From Alphaproteobacteria bacterium (GTDB lineage: Bacteria; Pseudomonadota; Alphaproteobacteria; Rhizobiales; JAJFHC01), in the NCBI GenBank assembly GCA_021775805.1, contig JAJFHD010000145.1, positions 1 through 58,746 of the forward strand: 58,746 bases of DNA, read 5' to 3'. Made by a program: the position numbers and the translations under genes. The notes below the pieces were generated by a model. It did no database searches. It was not told the DNA's origin and saw nothing but the letters and a program-made list of their open reading frames with translations. How positions within the stretch are numbered: position 1 is the stretch's first letter; each line of letters starts with the position of its first letter. This document shows, one piece after another, positions 35,873 through 44,297 of the stretch.

Positions 35873-36382
35873 ATGACTGAAACAACCACCCCTGCAAAAG
35901 ACGAGGCGTCCAGGCTCTCGGCGGTTCTGACGCCGCACCGGTCCCTGAGTCCGACCGGCTTTCTGGTCGTCATGGGATTGCTGGGATCGGTCAGCTTTGT
36001 TGCCGGAGTGGTCTTTCTGGTTCTGGGCGCCTGGCCGGTCATCGGCTTTCTGGGTTTGGACGTGCTTCTCGTCTACTGGGCGTTCAAGGCCAACTACCGG
36101 GCGGCTCTGATCCGCGAGACCGTCGATGTCACCGATGACAAGGTCATCGTCAGGCGGTTCGATCAGGCCGGGCGGATGCGCGAATGGACCTTTCAGCCTT
36201 ATTGGCTCAAGATTGAAATGACCGAGGACGAAGACACCTGCGGCCCGCTTTATCTTAGCTCCCACGGTCGCCGCCTGGCTGTCGGGACATTTCTGTCCGC
36301 CGGCGAACGCAAGGATTTTGCCGCTGAACTGCGCTCGGTTCTGGGATCGGCTTCAAGCCACAAGAATCGGGTGGTTGGTTAG
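35873..36382 (+). CDS. DUF2244 membrane protein
   Basis: The protein is 169 aa with two adjacent membrane helices (about residues 31-50 and 52-70) then a soluble C-terminal domain with YRAALIRETVDVTDD and RFDQAGRMREWTFQPYW. This is the DUF2244 pattern, a family of unknown function widespread in this class and often near nth. It is divergent from nth with about 160 bases between. Confidence 0.87.
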   Translation: MTETTTPAKDEASRLSAVLTPHRSLSPTGFLVVMGLLGSVSFVAGVVFLVLGAWPVIGFLGLDVLLVYWAFKANYRAALIRETVDVTDDKVIVRRFDQAGRMREWTFQPYWLKIEMTEDEDTCGPLYLSSHGRRLAVGTFLSAGERKDFAAELRSVLGSASSHKNRVVG

Positions 36383-36439
36383 CAGGCAGCACCCTATCTT
36401 AAGTCCAGATTGAACAATGCCAGTCAGGGACAAAAAGCC

Positions 36440-37354
36440 ATGTCGATGATGACCGAACCCAGTGTTGAGATGCATGCGCAAAATGCCAAGAGCCGGACCG
36501 GCGACTATGACACGATTGCAGCCGCCGTCGAATTCCTGAGCGCGAACTGGCGCGACCATCCTTCGCTCGATGCCGTCGCCGATCACATCGGCCTGAGCCC
36601 CGCGCATTTCCACAAGCTGTTCAGCCGCTGGGCCGGGATCAGCCCGAAACAGTTCGTGCAGGCCATAGCCCTCGACAATGCCCGTGCCATGTTGCGCCAG
36701 TCGGCAAGCGTTCTGGATGCCACTTATGAAGTCGGCCTGTCAGGACCGGGCCGGCTGCACGATCTGTTTGTCAGTTACGAGGCCATGACCCCGGGCGACT
36801 ACAAGGTTGGCGGCGAAGGGCTGCAAATTGCATATGGCTTTCACGCCTCGCCCTTCGGCACGACGGTTGCCATGGCCACCGACAGAGGTCTGGCGGGCAT
36901 CGGATTCGCTGATTCCGAAGACCAGGCACGCAGTGACAGCCTGTTTGAGATGATGGGACGCTGGCCCCGGGCAACATTCGTTGAGGATCCGAATCGAACC
37001 GCACCATACATGGAACGGGTCTTCAGTCCCGATCAATGGTCGGCCGACCGGCCGCTCAAGATCGTCCTCATAGGTTCCGAGTTCGACGTCTCCGTCTGGC
37101 GCACCCTGCTGAAAATACCCAACGGTGCGGCCTCCTCTTACAGCGACGTTGCCGGCCATATCGGCAACCCCCGCGCCGTGCGCGCCGTCGGCAGCGCGGT
37201 CGGCCGCAATCCGATCCCGTTTGTCGTGCCGTGCCACCGGGTCTTCCGCAAATCCGGTGAACTGGGCGGTTACCACTGGGGTCTGACCCGCAAACAGGCG
37301 ATCATCGGCTGGGAGTCGGCGCTGCTCGATCAGGGATCGACGGCGCTGACCTGA
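36440..37354 (+). CDS. AraC-HTH / methylated-DNA-cysteine methyltransferase fusion (Ada-like)
   Basis: Start at the ATG at 36440 gives 304 aa; a TTG at 36410 would add ten. The N-terminal part is an AraC-type helix-turn-helix (about 40-120: LDAVADHIGLSPAHFHKLFSRWAG). The C-terminal part is an O6-methylguanine methyltransferase with the acceptor PCHRVFRKSGELGGYHWGL (in part) and the Cys in PCHRV. The N-terminal phosphotriester-methyl-accepting Ada domain is missing, so it is a shortened Ada: a DNA repair protein and possible regulator. Confidence 0.9.
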   Translation: MSMMTEPSVEMHAQNAKSRTGDYDTIAAAVEFLSANWRDHPSLDAVADHIGLSPAHFHKLFSRWAGISPKQFVQAIALDNARAMLRQSASVLDATYEVGLSGPGRLHDLFVSYEAMTPGDYKVGGEGLQIAYGFHASPFGTTVAMATDRGLAGIGFADSEDQARSDSLFEMMGRWPRATFVEDPNRTAPYMERVFSPDQWSADRPLKIVLIGSEFDVSVWRTLLKIPNGAASSYSDVAGHIGNPRAVRAVGSAVGRNPIPFVVPCHRVFRKSGELGGYHWGLTRKQAIIGWESALLDQGSTALT

Positions 37355-37422
37355 GAAGTGCCATCGAACACCGGCCCTACCATCGTGCCGGTGCCTACGC
37401 GCAATCCTGCAGGCGACAGCGC

Positions 37423-38046
37423 TCAGGCCTCTTCCAGATCGACTTTGTCCAGCACCGTGCCGTCCTCATCGAGCGTATAGATGATCGGCGCACCGGTGGC
37501 GATGTTGAGCTTGATGATTTCGTCCGGCGCCATGGCTTCCAGCTCCATCACCAGCGCCCGCAGGGAGTTGCCGTGGGCCGAGATCAGTATGGACTTGCCA
37601 GCCTTGATTTCCGGCACGATCTCCGCCCGGTAATAGGGCAGCACGCGTGCAGCCGTATCCTTGAGGCTTTCACCGCCGGGCGGGTTGACGTCGAACGACC
37701 GGCGCCAGATGTGCACCTGCTCGTCGCCCCAGCGCTTGCGGGCATCGTCCTTGTTGAGGCCGGTAAGATCGCCGTAGTCACGTTCGTTGAGCGCCTGGTC
37801 CTGGCGGATCTCCAGCTGAGTCTGGTCAAGTTCCCCCAGCATGATGTCAAGCGTACGCTGGGCCCGGATGAGCTTGCTGGTAAACGCCAGGTCGAAGACC
37901 AGGCCGCGGGCCTTGAGCGCCTTGCCCGCTGCATGAGCTTCCGCGATCCCGGTGTCGGTCAGGTCCACGTCCTTCCAGCCGGTGAACAGGTTTTTCAGGT
38001 TCCATTCGCTCTGTCCGTGGCGGACAAGAACAAGATGCCGTGTCAT
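37423..38046 (-). CDS. gpmA: 2,3-bisphosphoglycerate-dependent phosphoglycerate mutase GpmA
   Basis: GpmA interconverts 3- and 2-phosphoglycerate in glycolysis. The protein is 207 aa, shorter than the 230-250 of E. coli but normal for alphaproteobacteria. The phospho-His motif LVRHGQSEWN has His10, and ERDYGDLTGLNK and SAHGNSLRALVM are signatures. It is downstream of dapB by about 50 bases and convergent with the Ada-like gene. Confidence 0.95.
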   Translation of the reverse strand: MTRHLVLVRHGQSEWNLKNLFTGWKDVDLTDTGIAEAHAAGKALKARGLVFDLAFTSKLIRAQRTLDIMLGELDQTQLEIRQDQALNERDYGDLTGLNKDDARKRWGDEQVHIWRRSFDVNPPGGESLKDTAARVLPYYRAEIVPEIKAGKSILISAHGNSLRALVMELEAMAPDEIIKLNIATGAPIIYTLDEDGTVLDKVDLEEA

Positions 38047-38097
38047 GTGTGGTTGGTATCCTTAATGGTTAGCGGTTCTTCGTTATCGGCGTACAGG

Positions 38098-38913
38098 TCA
38101 GATATCGGCGATGTCGAGCACGTCCGCCATGGAAAACAGGCCCGGTCCCCGGCCCTGACCCCACAGGGCGGCCCGCACCGCGCCACGCGCAAAAATCTCC
38201 CGGCTTTCCGCCTTGTGGACAAGTTCGATCCGCTCGGCTTCGCCGGCAAAAATCACCGAATGCTCGCCGACGACGCTGCCGCCGCGCAGGGTCGCAAAAC
38301 CGATGTCCCCGGACCGCCGCGCGCCGGTACGGCCGTCACGCGACCGCACCGCCTTGCCCTCAAGGTCGACGTTGCGGCCCTCGGCCGCGGCCTGCCCGAG
38401 CAGAAGGGCAGTGCCCGAGGGGGCATCGACCTTGTGACGATGATGCATCTCCACCACTTCGATATCAAATTCTTCCCCGAGGCTTGCCGCCACCTTCCGC
38501 GCCAGGGCCGCCAGCAGATTGACCCCGAGGCTCATGTTGCCCGACTTGACGATGGTTGCGTGCCGGCTGGCGGCCTTGATCTTTTCATCGTCCTCGGCGC
38601 TGCACCCTGTCGTGCCGATAACGTGCACGATCCGCGCCTGGGCGGCGAGGCCCGCAAGACTGACGGAGGCGGCAGGTACCGTGAAATCGAGCACCCCTTG
38701 TGCCTTGACGAACAGCTCCAGCGGATCGTCCGACACCGCTACACCCAGGTCACCGACCCCGGCAAGCGTTCCCACATCCTGGCCCAGGAACACGGACCCT
38801 TCGGCTTCGAGTCCGCCCGAGACAAAACACCCCGGTGTCTCGTGAACCACCTGCGTCAGCGTCCGCCCCATGCGCCCGCCGGCGCCAACGATCACCAATC
38901 CCATTTCCGACAT
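38098..38913 (-). CDS. dapB: 4-hydroxy-tetrahydrodipicolinate reductase DapB
   Basis: DapB acts in lysine/diaminopimelate synthesis. The start at 38913 (MSEMGLVIVGAGGRMGRTL) gives 271 aa. The NAD(P) motif VGAGGRMGR is followed by the catalytic region EMHHRHKVDAPSGTALLLG. The frame extends upstream to 38970, but that stretch is a palindromic repeat element, not coding. gpmA follows on the same strand. Confidence 0.96.
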   Translation of the reverse strand: MSEMGLVIVGAGGRMGRTLTQVVHETPGCFVSGGLEAEGSVFLGQDVGTLAGVGDLGVAVSDDPLELFVKAQGVLDFTVPAASVSLAGLAAQARIVHVIGTTGCSAEDDEKIKAASRHATIVKSGNMSLGVNLLAALARKVAASLGEEFDIEVVEMHHRHKVDAPSGTALLLGQAAAEGRNVDLEGKAVRSRDGRTGARRSGDIGFATLRGGSVVGEHSVIFAGEAERIELVHKAESREIFARGAVRAALWGQGRGPGLFSMADVLDIADI

Positions 38914-38935
38914 TCGTCTGACCGACCCATCCATC

Positions 38936-39020
38936 GTCATTCCGGCATCAGCCGGAATCCAGTACCACAACGCGAGCTATCACCGGCGCGCTCCTGGACC
39001 CCGGTTTGAACCGGAGTGAA
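38936..39020. repeat. REP-like palindromic repeat element
   Basis: Two hairpins are joined by a short linker: ATTCCGGC atca GCCGGAAT (38939-38958) and CCGGTTTGAACCGG (39001-39014), with matching TCCAG and CCTGGA near the loops. Its translation in one frame gives the RHSGISRNPV string that such dispersed repeats commonly produce. Dispersed copies elsewhere in the genome are expected. It separates dapB and map. Confidence 0.75.
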
Positions 39021-39116
39021 AGACATCGCCGAGACGCCCGACTATCGAGGGCATCCCTATAACAGGGCAGGGACAGGAATGAAAGGTGGGCAACACCTGT
39101 CAAGTGGTGCCGGAAC

Positions 39117-39866
39117 TCAATGCACCGTTGTCAACACCAGCGGTCCCCGCTTGGTCGCCACCAGCGTGTGTTCATACTGCACGGTCAGGTTGCCCGGGTC
39201 GGCAAACAGGGTCCAGCCGTCGTCGGCCTGTTCGACCCAGTCCGACGCGGTCGACAGGAACGGCTCGACCGTGAACACCGAGCCTTCCTTGATGACCCGC
39301 CTGTCGCGGGGTTCGTGCCATGTGGCGATTTCCTTGGGCTCTTCGTGGAGGGAGCGCCCAACCCCGTGGCTCGCCAGGTTCCGGATCAGCTGGTAATTGT
39401 TCTTGGTCGCAAAGCTCTCGATCCGCCGGCCGATTTCGTTGAGCGGTCCGCCCGGTCTGACCGCCCGGATGCCTTCCCACAGGGCGCGTTTGCCGTCCCG
39501 GCACAGGGTCTCCACCTGTTTCGTCACCGGCGGCACGGCAAAGCTCGACCCGGTGTCGGAAAAAAAGCCGTCCATTTCCGCCGAGACGTCGATGTTCACC
39601 AGATCGCCGGCCCTGATCACCCGCGGCCCTGGTATCCCGTGGGCCACTTCCTCGTTGATGCTGATGCAGGTGCCGCCGGGGAAGTCGTACATGACCCGCG
39701 GCGCCGACCGCGCGCCGGCGTCCTCCAGCATCTTCTCGCCGAGCGCATCGAGCTCTGCCGTGGTCATGCCCGGCTCAAGCGCCTTGCCCATGGCTTCGAG
39801 GACCCGGGCGACAATGCGTCCGATGCCGCGCAGTTTTTCAAGCTCTGCTGTATCTGAAACGGTCAT
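39117..39866 (-). CDS. map: Type I methionine aminopeptidase Map
   Basis: Map removes the N-terminal Met of new proteins. The protein is 249 aa. The metallo-centre Asp/His/Glu residues are visible: VNIDVSAEMDGFFSDTG (two Asp), SHGVGRSLHEEP (His) and FTVEPFL (Glu), with the last Glu in VQYEHTLV. The start is the ATG at 39866. DUF1330 lies 41 bases downstream-most of its 5' side, in the same orientation. Confidence 0.96.
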   Translation of the reverse strand: MTVSDTAELEKLRGIGRIVARVLEAMGKALEPGMTTAELDALGEKMLEDAGARSAPRVMYDFPGGTCISINEEVAHGIPGPRVIRAGDLVNIDVSAEMDGFFSDTGSSFAVPPVTKQVETLCRDGKRALWEGIRAVRPGGPLNEIGRRIESFATKNNYQLIRNLASHGVGRSLHEEPKEIATWHEPRDRRVIKEGSVFTVEPFLSTASDWVEQADDGWTLFADPGNLTVQYEHTLVATKRGPLVLTTVH

Positions 39867-39907
39867 GCCCGATCATACCCTTCGATTGTGCCGGCAGCGA
39901 TTGACCG

Positions 39908-40192
39908 TCAAACGCCTTCGACAATCACCAAAGAGATGATACCGGCACCTTCGCGGTGCTTGCGGGCAGACTGATACTCCGGCGAATTGTAACACGCCAG
40001 AGCGTCCTCGTAGGATGGAAACTCAAGCACCACGTTGCGGGCGTGGCCGTCGCCCTCAAGCTGCGTGTACCGTCCGCCGCGCGCGCAGATGGTGGCGTTG
40101 TACTTCTTGAACGCCTCAGGCGCGCTGTCCGCATAGTTCTTGTATTGATCCGGGTCTGTCACCGTAACGTGGGCGATCCAGTAGCCTTTCAT
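39908..40192 (-). CDS. DUF1330 protein
   Basis: The start is the ATG at 40192, preceded by AGGAG. The 94 aa product has the DUF1330 dimeric alpha/beta-barrel pattern: GYWIAHVTVTDPDQYKNYAD and VVLEFPSYEDALACYNSPEYQ, the latter with the conserved FPS and YNSPEYQ. No catalytic activity is established in the family. The longer frame to 40303 is not supported. Confidence 0.9.
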   Translation of the reverse strand: MKGYWIAHVTVTDPDQYKNYADSAPEAFKKYNATICARGGRYTQLEGDGHARNVVLEFPSYEDALACYNSPEYQSARKHREGAGIISLVIVEGV

Positions 40193-40281
40193 GTGGATTC
40201 TCTCCTGAGGATTCAAAGCAAAAGTCGAGAACCATACTACCGTGTAACCGGGATCAGGCAAACGCGACAGATGGCGATATG

Positions 40282-41412
40282 TCAGTCGCTCAAACCATCC
40301 CAAAACTCTTTGACACGGGAAAAGAAACTGGACGACTCGGGATTGTTGCTGTCTTGGGACGCGGCCTCGAAATCCTTGAGCAGTTGCTTCTGTTTGCGCG
40401 ACAGGTTCACCGGTGTTTCCACGGTCACCTGGATGAACAGGTCGCCGGCCTGTTTCGACCGCAATACCGGCATGCCCTTGCCACGAAGCCTGAACTGTTT
40501 TCCAGACTGCGTGCCGTCGGGAACTTTCACACGGGCCCGCCCGCCGTCAACGGTCGGCACTTCGATTTCGCCGCCAAGGGCGGCCGTGGTCATCGACAGG
40601 GGCACAAGACAGAACAGGTCGGCACCGTCGCGCTGGAAGAACTCGTGGGGCTGGATCGACAGGAAGATGTACAGATCGCCCGTCGGTCCGCCCCGGGTTC
40701 CGGCCTCGCCTTCTCCGGCGAGCCTGATCCTGGTGCCTTCCTCGACCCCCTTGGGAATGTTGACCGACAGGTTTCGTTCCTTGGTGGTTCGGCCCAGTCC
40801 GCCGCACCCGCCGCACGGGTCGGTGATGGATTCGCCGCGGCCCTGGCAGGTCGGGCAAGTTCGCTCGATCGTGAAAAAGCCCTGGCTTGCGCGCACCTTG
40901 CCGATGCCGCCACAAGTATTGCAGGTTTGCGGCACGGTGCCCGGCTTGGCTCCGGACCCTGTACAGGTTTCGCAGGTAACGCTGGTCGGCACCCTGATCT
41001 GGGCGGTCTTGCCGTTAAAGGCGTCGTCGAGGGAAATTTCCATGTTGTAGCGCAGGTCCGCGCCACGTTCCCGGCCGCCGCCGCCGCCGCCACGCCGGCC
41101 CATGAAATCGCCGAACAGATCATCAAAAATGTCCGACATGGAGCTTGAAAAATCCTGGCCAAAACCAGGACCCCCGCGCCCGCCCTGTTCAAAGGCTGCG
41201 TGGCCATACTGGTCGTAGGCCGACCGGGTCTGCGGATCTTTCAGGACCTCGTAGGCCTCTGTGGCTTCACGGAACTTGGATTCGGCCTCAGCATCGCCCT
41301 GATTTCGGTCCGGATGGTATTGCATGGCCAGCTTGCGGAAGGCGCTCTTGAGGTCTTTGTCGTTGACACTGCGGTCGACCCCAAGCACGTCGTAGAAGTC
41401 ACGCTTGTCCAT
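40282..41412 (-). CDS. dnaJ: Chaperone DnaJ (Hsp40)
   Basis: DnaJ delivers clients to DnaK and stimulates its ATPase. It is 376 aa from the ATG at 41412. The J-domain has the HPD motif (YHPDRNQG), followed by a Gly-rich stretch, four Cys repeats (CETCTGSG, CNTCGGIG, CPTCQGRG, CGGCGGLG) for two zinc sites and the C-terminal substrate domain. It lies downstream of dnaK, separated by a hairpin terminator. Confidence 0.97.
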   Translation of the reverse strand: MDKRDFYDVLGVDRSVNDKDLKSAFRKLAMQYHPDRNQGDAEAESKFREATEAYEVLKDPQTRSAYDQYGHAAFEQGGRGGPGFGQDFSSSMSDIFDDLFGDFMGRRGGGGGGRERGADLRYNMEISLDDAFNGKTAQIRVPTSVTCETCTGSGAKPGTVPQTCNTCGGIGKVRASQGFFTIERTCPTCQGRGESITDPCGGCGGLGRTTKERNLSVNIPKGVEEGTRIRLAGEGEAGTRGGPTGDLYIFLSIQPHEFFQRDGADLFCLVPLSMTTAALGGEIEVPTVDGGRARVKVPDGTQSGKQFRLRGKGMPVLRSKQAGDLFIQVTVETPVNLSRKQKQLLKDFEAASQDSNNPESSSFFSRVKEFWDGLSD

Positions 41413-41437
41413 GATTACCCGCCCCCGCGAACGCAGC

Positions 41438-41462
41438 AAAACCCGGGATTGTTAATCCCGGG
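41438..41462 (-). terminator. Hairpin terminator/attenuator between dnaK and dnaJ
   Basis: CCCGGGATT and AATCCCGGG (41442-41462) form a 9-base perfect stem with a 3-base loop; on the minus strand it is followed by a run of T (TTTTG at 41441-41437). It should reduce dnaJ transcription relative to dnaK. Confidence 0.75.
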
Positions 41463-41533
41463 CTGCTGGTATTGGATGTGAAAAGCGATTGGTGCAACGC
41501 TCTTTCCTTGATTTTCGAAAGGCAGGAAAGAGG

Positions 41534-43453
41534 TCAGGCGGATTTTTTGCTGTCGTCGTCGACTTCTTCAAAATCCGCATCGACCACATCGTCGCTATCA
41601 GACGCGCTGGTATCGGCGGCAGCATCGTCATCGCCGCCCTCTGCTCCGTCGCCGCTCTGATACATGGCTTCGCCAAGTTTCATGCTGGCTTGGGCAAGCG
41701 CCTCGGACTTCGCCTTGATGTCATCGACATCATCGCTTTCAAGGGCGCCCTTGAGATCGGTAACAGCCGATTCAATGACACTCTTGTCGGCCTCGGCCAC
41801 CTTGTCGCCAAGATCGGTCAGTGTTTTCTCGGTCGAGTGAATCAGAGCTTCGCCCTGGTTCTTGGCTTCCACGAGGTCCTTGCGCAGCTTGTCTTCTTCC
41901 GCGTGGGCCTCCGCGTCCTTGACCATCTGGTCGATATCGTCGTCGGACAGACCGCCGGAGGCCTGAATACGGATGGTCTGTTCCTTGCCGGTCGCCTTGT
42001 CGGTTGCCGAAACATTGACGATACCGTTGGCATCGATGTCGAAGGCGACTTCGATCTGCGGCACGCCGCGCGGTGCCGGCGGGATGCCGACTAGGTCGAA
42101 CTGTCCGAGCAGTTTGTTGTCGGACGCCATTTCGCGTTCACCCTGGAAGACCCGGATAGTGACCGCATTCTGGCTGTCTTCCGCGGTCGAGAACACCTGG
42201 CCCTTCTTGGTCGGGATCGTCGTGTTGCGTTCGATCAGGCGTGTGAAGACACCGCCAAGCGTTTCGATGCCAAGCGAAAGCGGCGTCACGTCGAGCAAAA
42301 GCACGTCCTTGACGTCGCCCTGCAGAACGCCGGCCTGGATGGCCGCACCCATGGCGACCACTTCGTCCGGGTTGACGCTCATGTTGGGCTCTCTGCCGAA
42401 GAAGTTCTGAACCGTCTCGCGGATCTTCGGCATGCGGGTCATACCGCCCACAACCACGACTTCATCGATTTCGGCGGCCTTCAGGCCGGCATCCTTGAGG
42501 GCTGCCTGGCACGGGCCCACCGTCCGCTGGACCAGATCTTCGACCAGGCTCTCGAGCTTGGCGCGGGTCAGCTTCATGGTCAGGTGCTTCGGTCCCGACT
42601 GGTCGGCTGTGATGAACGGCAGGTTGACTTCAGTCTGCTGCGCCGAAGACAGTTCGATCTTGGCTTTTTCTGCCGCCTCCTTGAGGCGCTGCAGGGCAAG
42701 CTTGTCGCTGCGCAGGTTGATGCCGTTGTCTTTCTTGAATTCGTCGGCAAGATAGTCGACCAGACGCAGGTCGAAATCCTCACCGCCCAGGAAGGTATCG
42801 CCGTTGGTGGACTTCACTTCGAACACACCGTCGCCGATTTCCAGGATCGAGACGTCGAACGTACCGCCGCCAAGGTCGTAGACCGCGATCGTCTTGCCGT
42901 CGTTCTTGTCGAGGCCGTAAGCCAGGGCCGCCGCTGTCGGTTCGTTGATGATCCGCAGCACTTCAAGACCGGCAATCTTGCCCGCGTCCTTGGTTGCCTG
43001 GCGCTGGGCGTCGTTGAAATAAGCCGGTACCGTGATCACCGCCTGGGTCACTTCGGAGCCCAGGAAGGATTCAGCGGTTTCCTTCATCTTCTGCAGGATG
43101 AAGGCGGAAATCTGTGAAGGCGAGTATTTCTCGCTGCGCGATTCGACCCAGGCATCGCCGTTGTCGGCCTTGGCGATGGTATAGGGGACCATGTCACGGT
43201 CTTTCTGGGTGGTCGGGTCATCGAAGGACCGGCCAATCAGGCGCTTGATCGCAAAAAACGTATTCTCTGGGTTCGTGACCGCCTGCCGTTTGGCCGGCTG
43301 GCCGACGAGGCGCTCGCCGTCTTCGGTAAAGGCTACCATCGACGGTGTCGTGCGCACCCCTTCGGAATTTTCAATGACTTTTGGCGTGGAGCCATCCATG
43401 ACAGCGACGCATGAGTTGGTCGTGCCAAGGTCAATGCCAATGACTTTCGACAT
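41534..43453 (-). CDS. dnaK: Chaperone DnaK (Hsp70)
   Basis: DnaK is the ATP-dependent holdase/foldase. The protein is 639 aa and starts MSKVIGIDLGTTNSCVAV. The nucleotide-binding motifs (IDLGTTNSC, VYDLGGGTFDVS) and the C-terminal acidic tail are standard. Its promoter is a strong sigma-32 match about 125 bases upstream. The unusual point is alkB lying divergently upstream, sharing the promoter region; grpE and hrcA lie beyond it. Confidence 0.97.
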   Translation of the reverse strand: MSKVIGIDLGTTNSCVAVMDGSTPKVIENSEGVRTTPSMVAFTEDGERLVGQPAKRQAVTNPENTFFAIKRLIGRSFDDPTTQKDRDMVPYTIAKADNGDAWVESRSEKYSPSQISAFILQKMKETAESFLGSEVTQAVITVPAYFNDAQRQATKDAGKIAGLEVLRIINEPTAAALAYGLDKNDGKTIAVYDLGGGTFDVSILEIGDGVFEVKSTNGDTFLGGEDFDLRLVDYLADEFKKDNGINLRSDKLALQRLKEAAEKAKIELSSAQQTEVNLPFITADQSGPKHLTMKLTRAKLESLVEDLVQRTVGPCQAALKDAGLKAAEIDEVVVVGGMTRMPKIRETVQNFFGREPNMSVNPDEVVAMGAAIQAGVLQGDVKDVLLLDVTPLSLGIETLGGVFTRLIERNTTIPTKKGQVFSTAEDSQNAVTIRVFQGEREMASDNKLLGQFDLVGIPPAPRGVPQIEVAFDIDANGIVNVSATDKATGKEQTIRIQASGGLSDDDIDQMVKDAEAHAEEDKLRKDLVEAKNQGEALIHSTEKTLTDLGDKVAEADKSVIESAVTDLKGALESDDVDDIKAKSEALAQASMKLGEAMYQSGDGAEGGDDDAAADTSASDSDDVVDADFEEVDDDSKKSA

Positions 43454-43576
43454 GTCTTACTACCTCTTAGTTCGGCAAACCGTTCCAGGCCTCCCGAGGG
43501 AGCACCCTTTATTTCCCGCCGAAACGAGAGACGGGTTTCGGTTTCCTGAGTATGAACATCAATGTTTGGTTCGTCG

Positions 43577-43608
43577 CTTATATAGGTCCGTGAACCGTAT
43601 GCTGCAAG
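43577..43608 (-). promoter_or_regulatory. Sigma-32 (heat-shock) promoter of dnaK
   Basis: On the minus strand, CTTG (43608-43605) is followed after 18 bases by CCTATATAAG (43586-43577), a full match to the alphaproteobacterial RpoH consensus CTTG-N17/18-CYTATNTNNG. Distance to the dnaK start is about 125 bases, leaving a long 5' leader. Confidence 0.8.
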
Positions 43609-43685
43609 CGAATCAGGTGATAAAATTGGCAAATCGGAGCGAATTATGGTCACGCGGGTGCCTTGCGTGTTCAGGAACGGGCAAA

Positions 43686-44294
43686 TTGATTAACAAAGGC
43701 TTTAGACTGGTCTCGGATTATCTCGACAGCCAGGCCCAGAAACGGCTGCTTGATGTGCTGCGTCCGTGTGTCGCTGCAGCACCCTTCTATCGTCCGGTGA
43801 TGCCGCGCAGCGGGCGGCCGTTTTCCGTTGTGATGACAAATCTGGGGCCTCTGGGCTGGGTCTCGGACAAGGCCGGCTACCGCTACCAGTCCCATCATCC
43901 TGAGACCGGAGAACCCTGGCCGGAGTTGCCCGACGAGTTTCTGGCCCTGTGGAACGACCTCACCGCATGGCCGGTACCGCCCCAGTGCTGTCTCGTGAAC
44001 TTCTACCGTGATGGCAAGGCGCGCATGGGCCTTCACCGCGATGAAGACGAAGAAGACAGAAAGGCGCCCGTTCTTTCGATCTCGCTCGGCGACACCGCTG
44101 TATTCCGGATGGGTGGTCTTGAGCGGCGCGGACCGACACAATCGGTCAAGCTTAATTCTGGCGATGCCATGATCCTCGAAAACGAGGCGCGCCATGCCTA
44201 TCACGGCATCGACCGAATCCTGACCGGTTCATCGTCGTTGTTGCGCGACGGTGGTCGGCTCAACCTGACGTTTCGGCGGGTGACCCCGGTCTGA
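43686..44294 (+). CDS. alkB: Alkylated DNA repair dioxygenase AlkB
   Basis: AlkB oxidatively demethylates 1-methyladenine and 3-methylcytosine in DNA using Fe(II) and 2-oxoglutarate. A TTG at 43686 with AGGAA upstream gives 202 aa (MINKGFRLVSDYLDSQAQKR); an ATG at 43599 would add 29 residues and run across the dnaK promoter. Iron ligands are His/Asp in GLHRDEDEE and His in YHGIDRIL; the Arg of RLNLTFRR binds 2-oxoglutarate. It is convergent with grpE (3-base gap) and divergent from dnaK. Confidence 0.88.
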   Translation: MINKGFRLVSDYLDSQAQKRLLDVLRPCVAAAPFYRPVMPRSGRPFSVVMTNLGPLGWVSDKAGYRYQSHHPETGEPWPELPDEFLALWNDLTAWPVPPQCCLVNFYRDGKARMGLHRDEDEEDRKAPVLSISLGDTAVFRMGGLERRGPTQSVKLNSGDAMILENEARHAYHGIDRILTGSSSLLRDGGRLNLTFRRVTPV

Positions 44295-44297
44295 CTG

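Noticed and set aside
35711..36265. Extension of the nth frame
   Set aside because: It is antisense to DUF2244; the GTG at 35710 has an AGGGAG site and gives a normal 210 aa endonuclease III.
37371..37395. Possible terminator between the Ada-like gene and gpmA
   Set aside because: CACCGG/CCGGTG could pair over 6 bases, but the loop is 13 bases and there is no T run.
43191..43685. Upstream extension of the AlkB frame over dnaK
   Set aside because: It runs antisense to the dnaK start and through the sigma-32 promoter, and conserved AlkB sequence only begins near residue 4 after the TTG at 43686.
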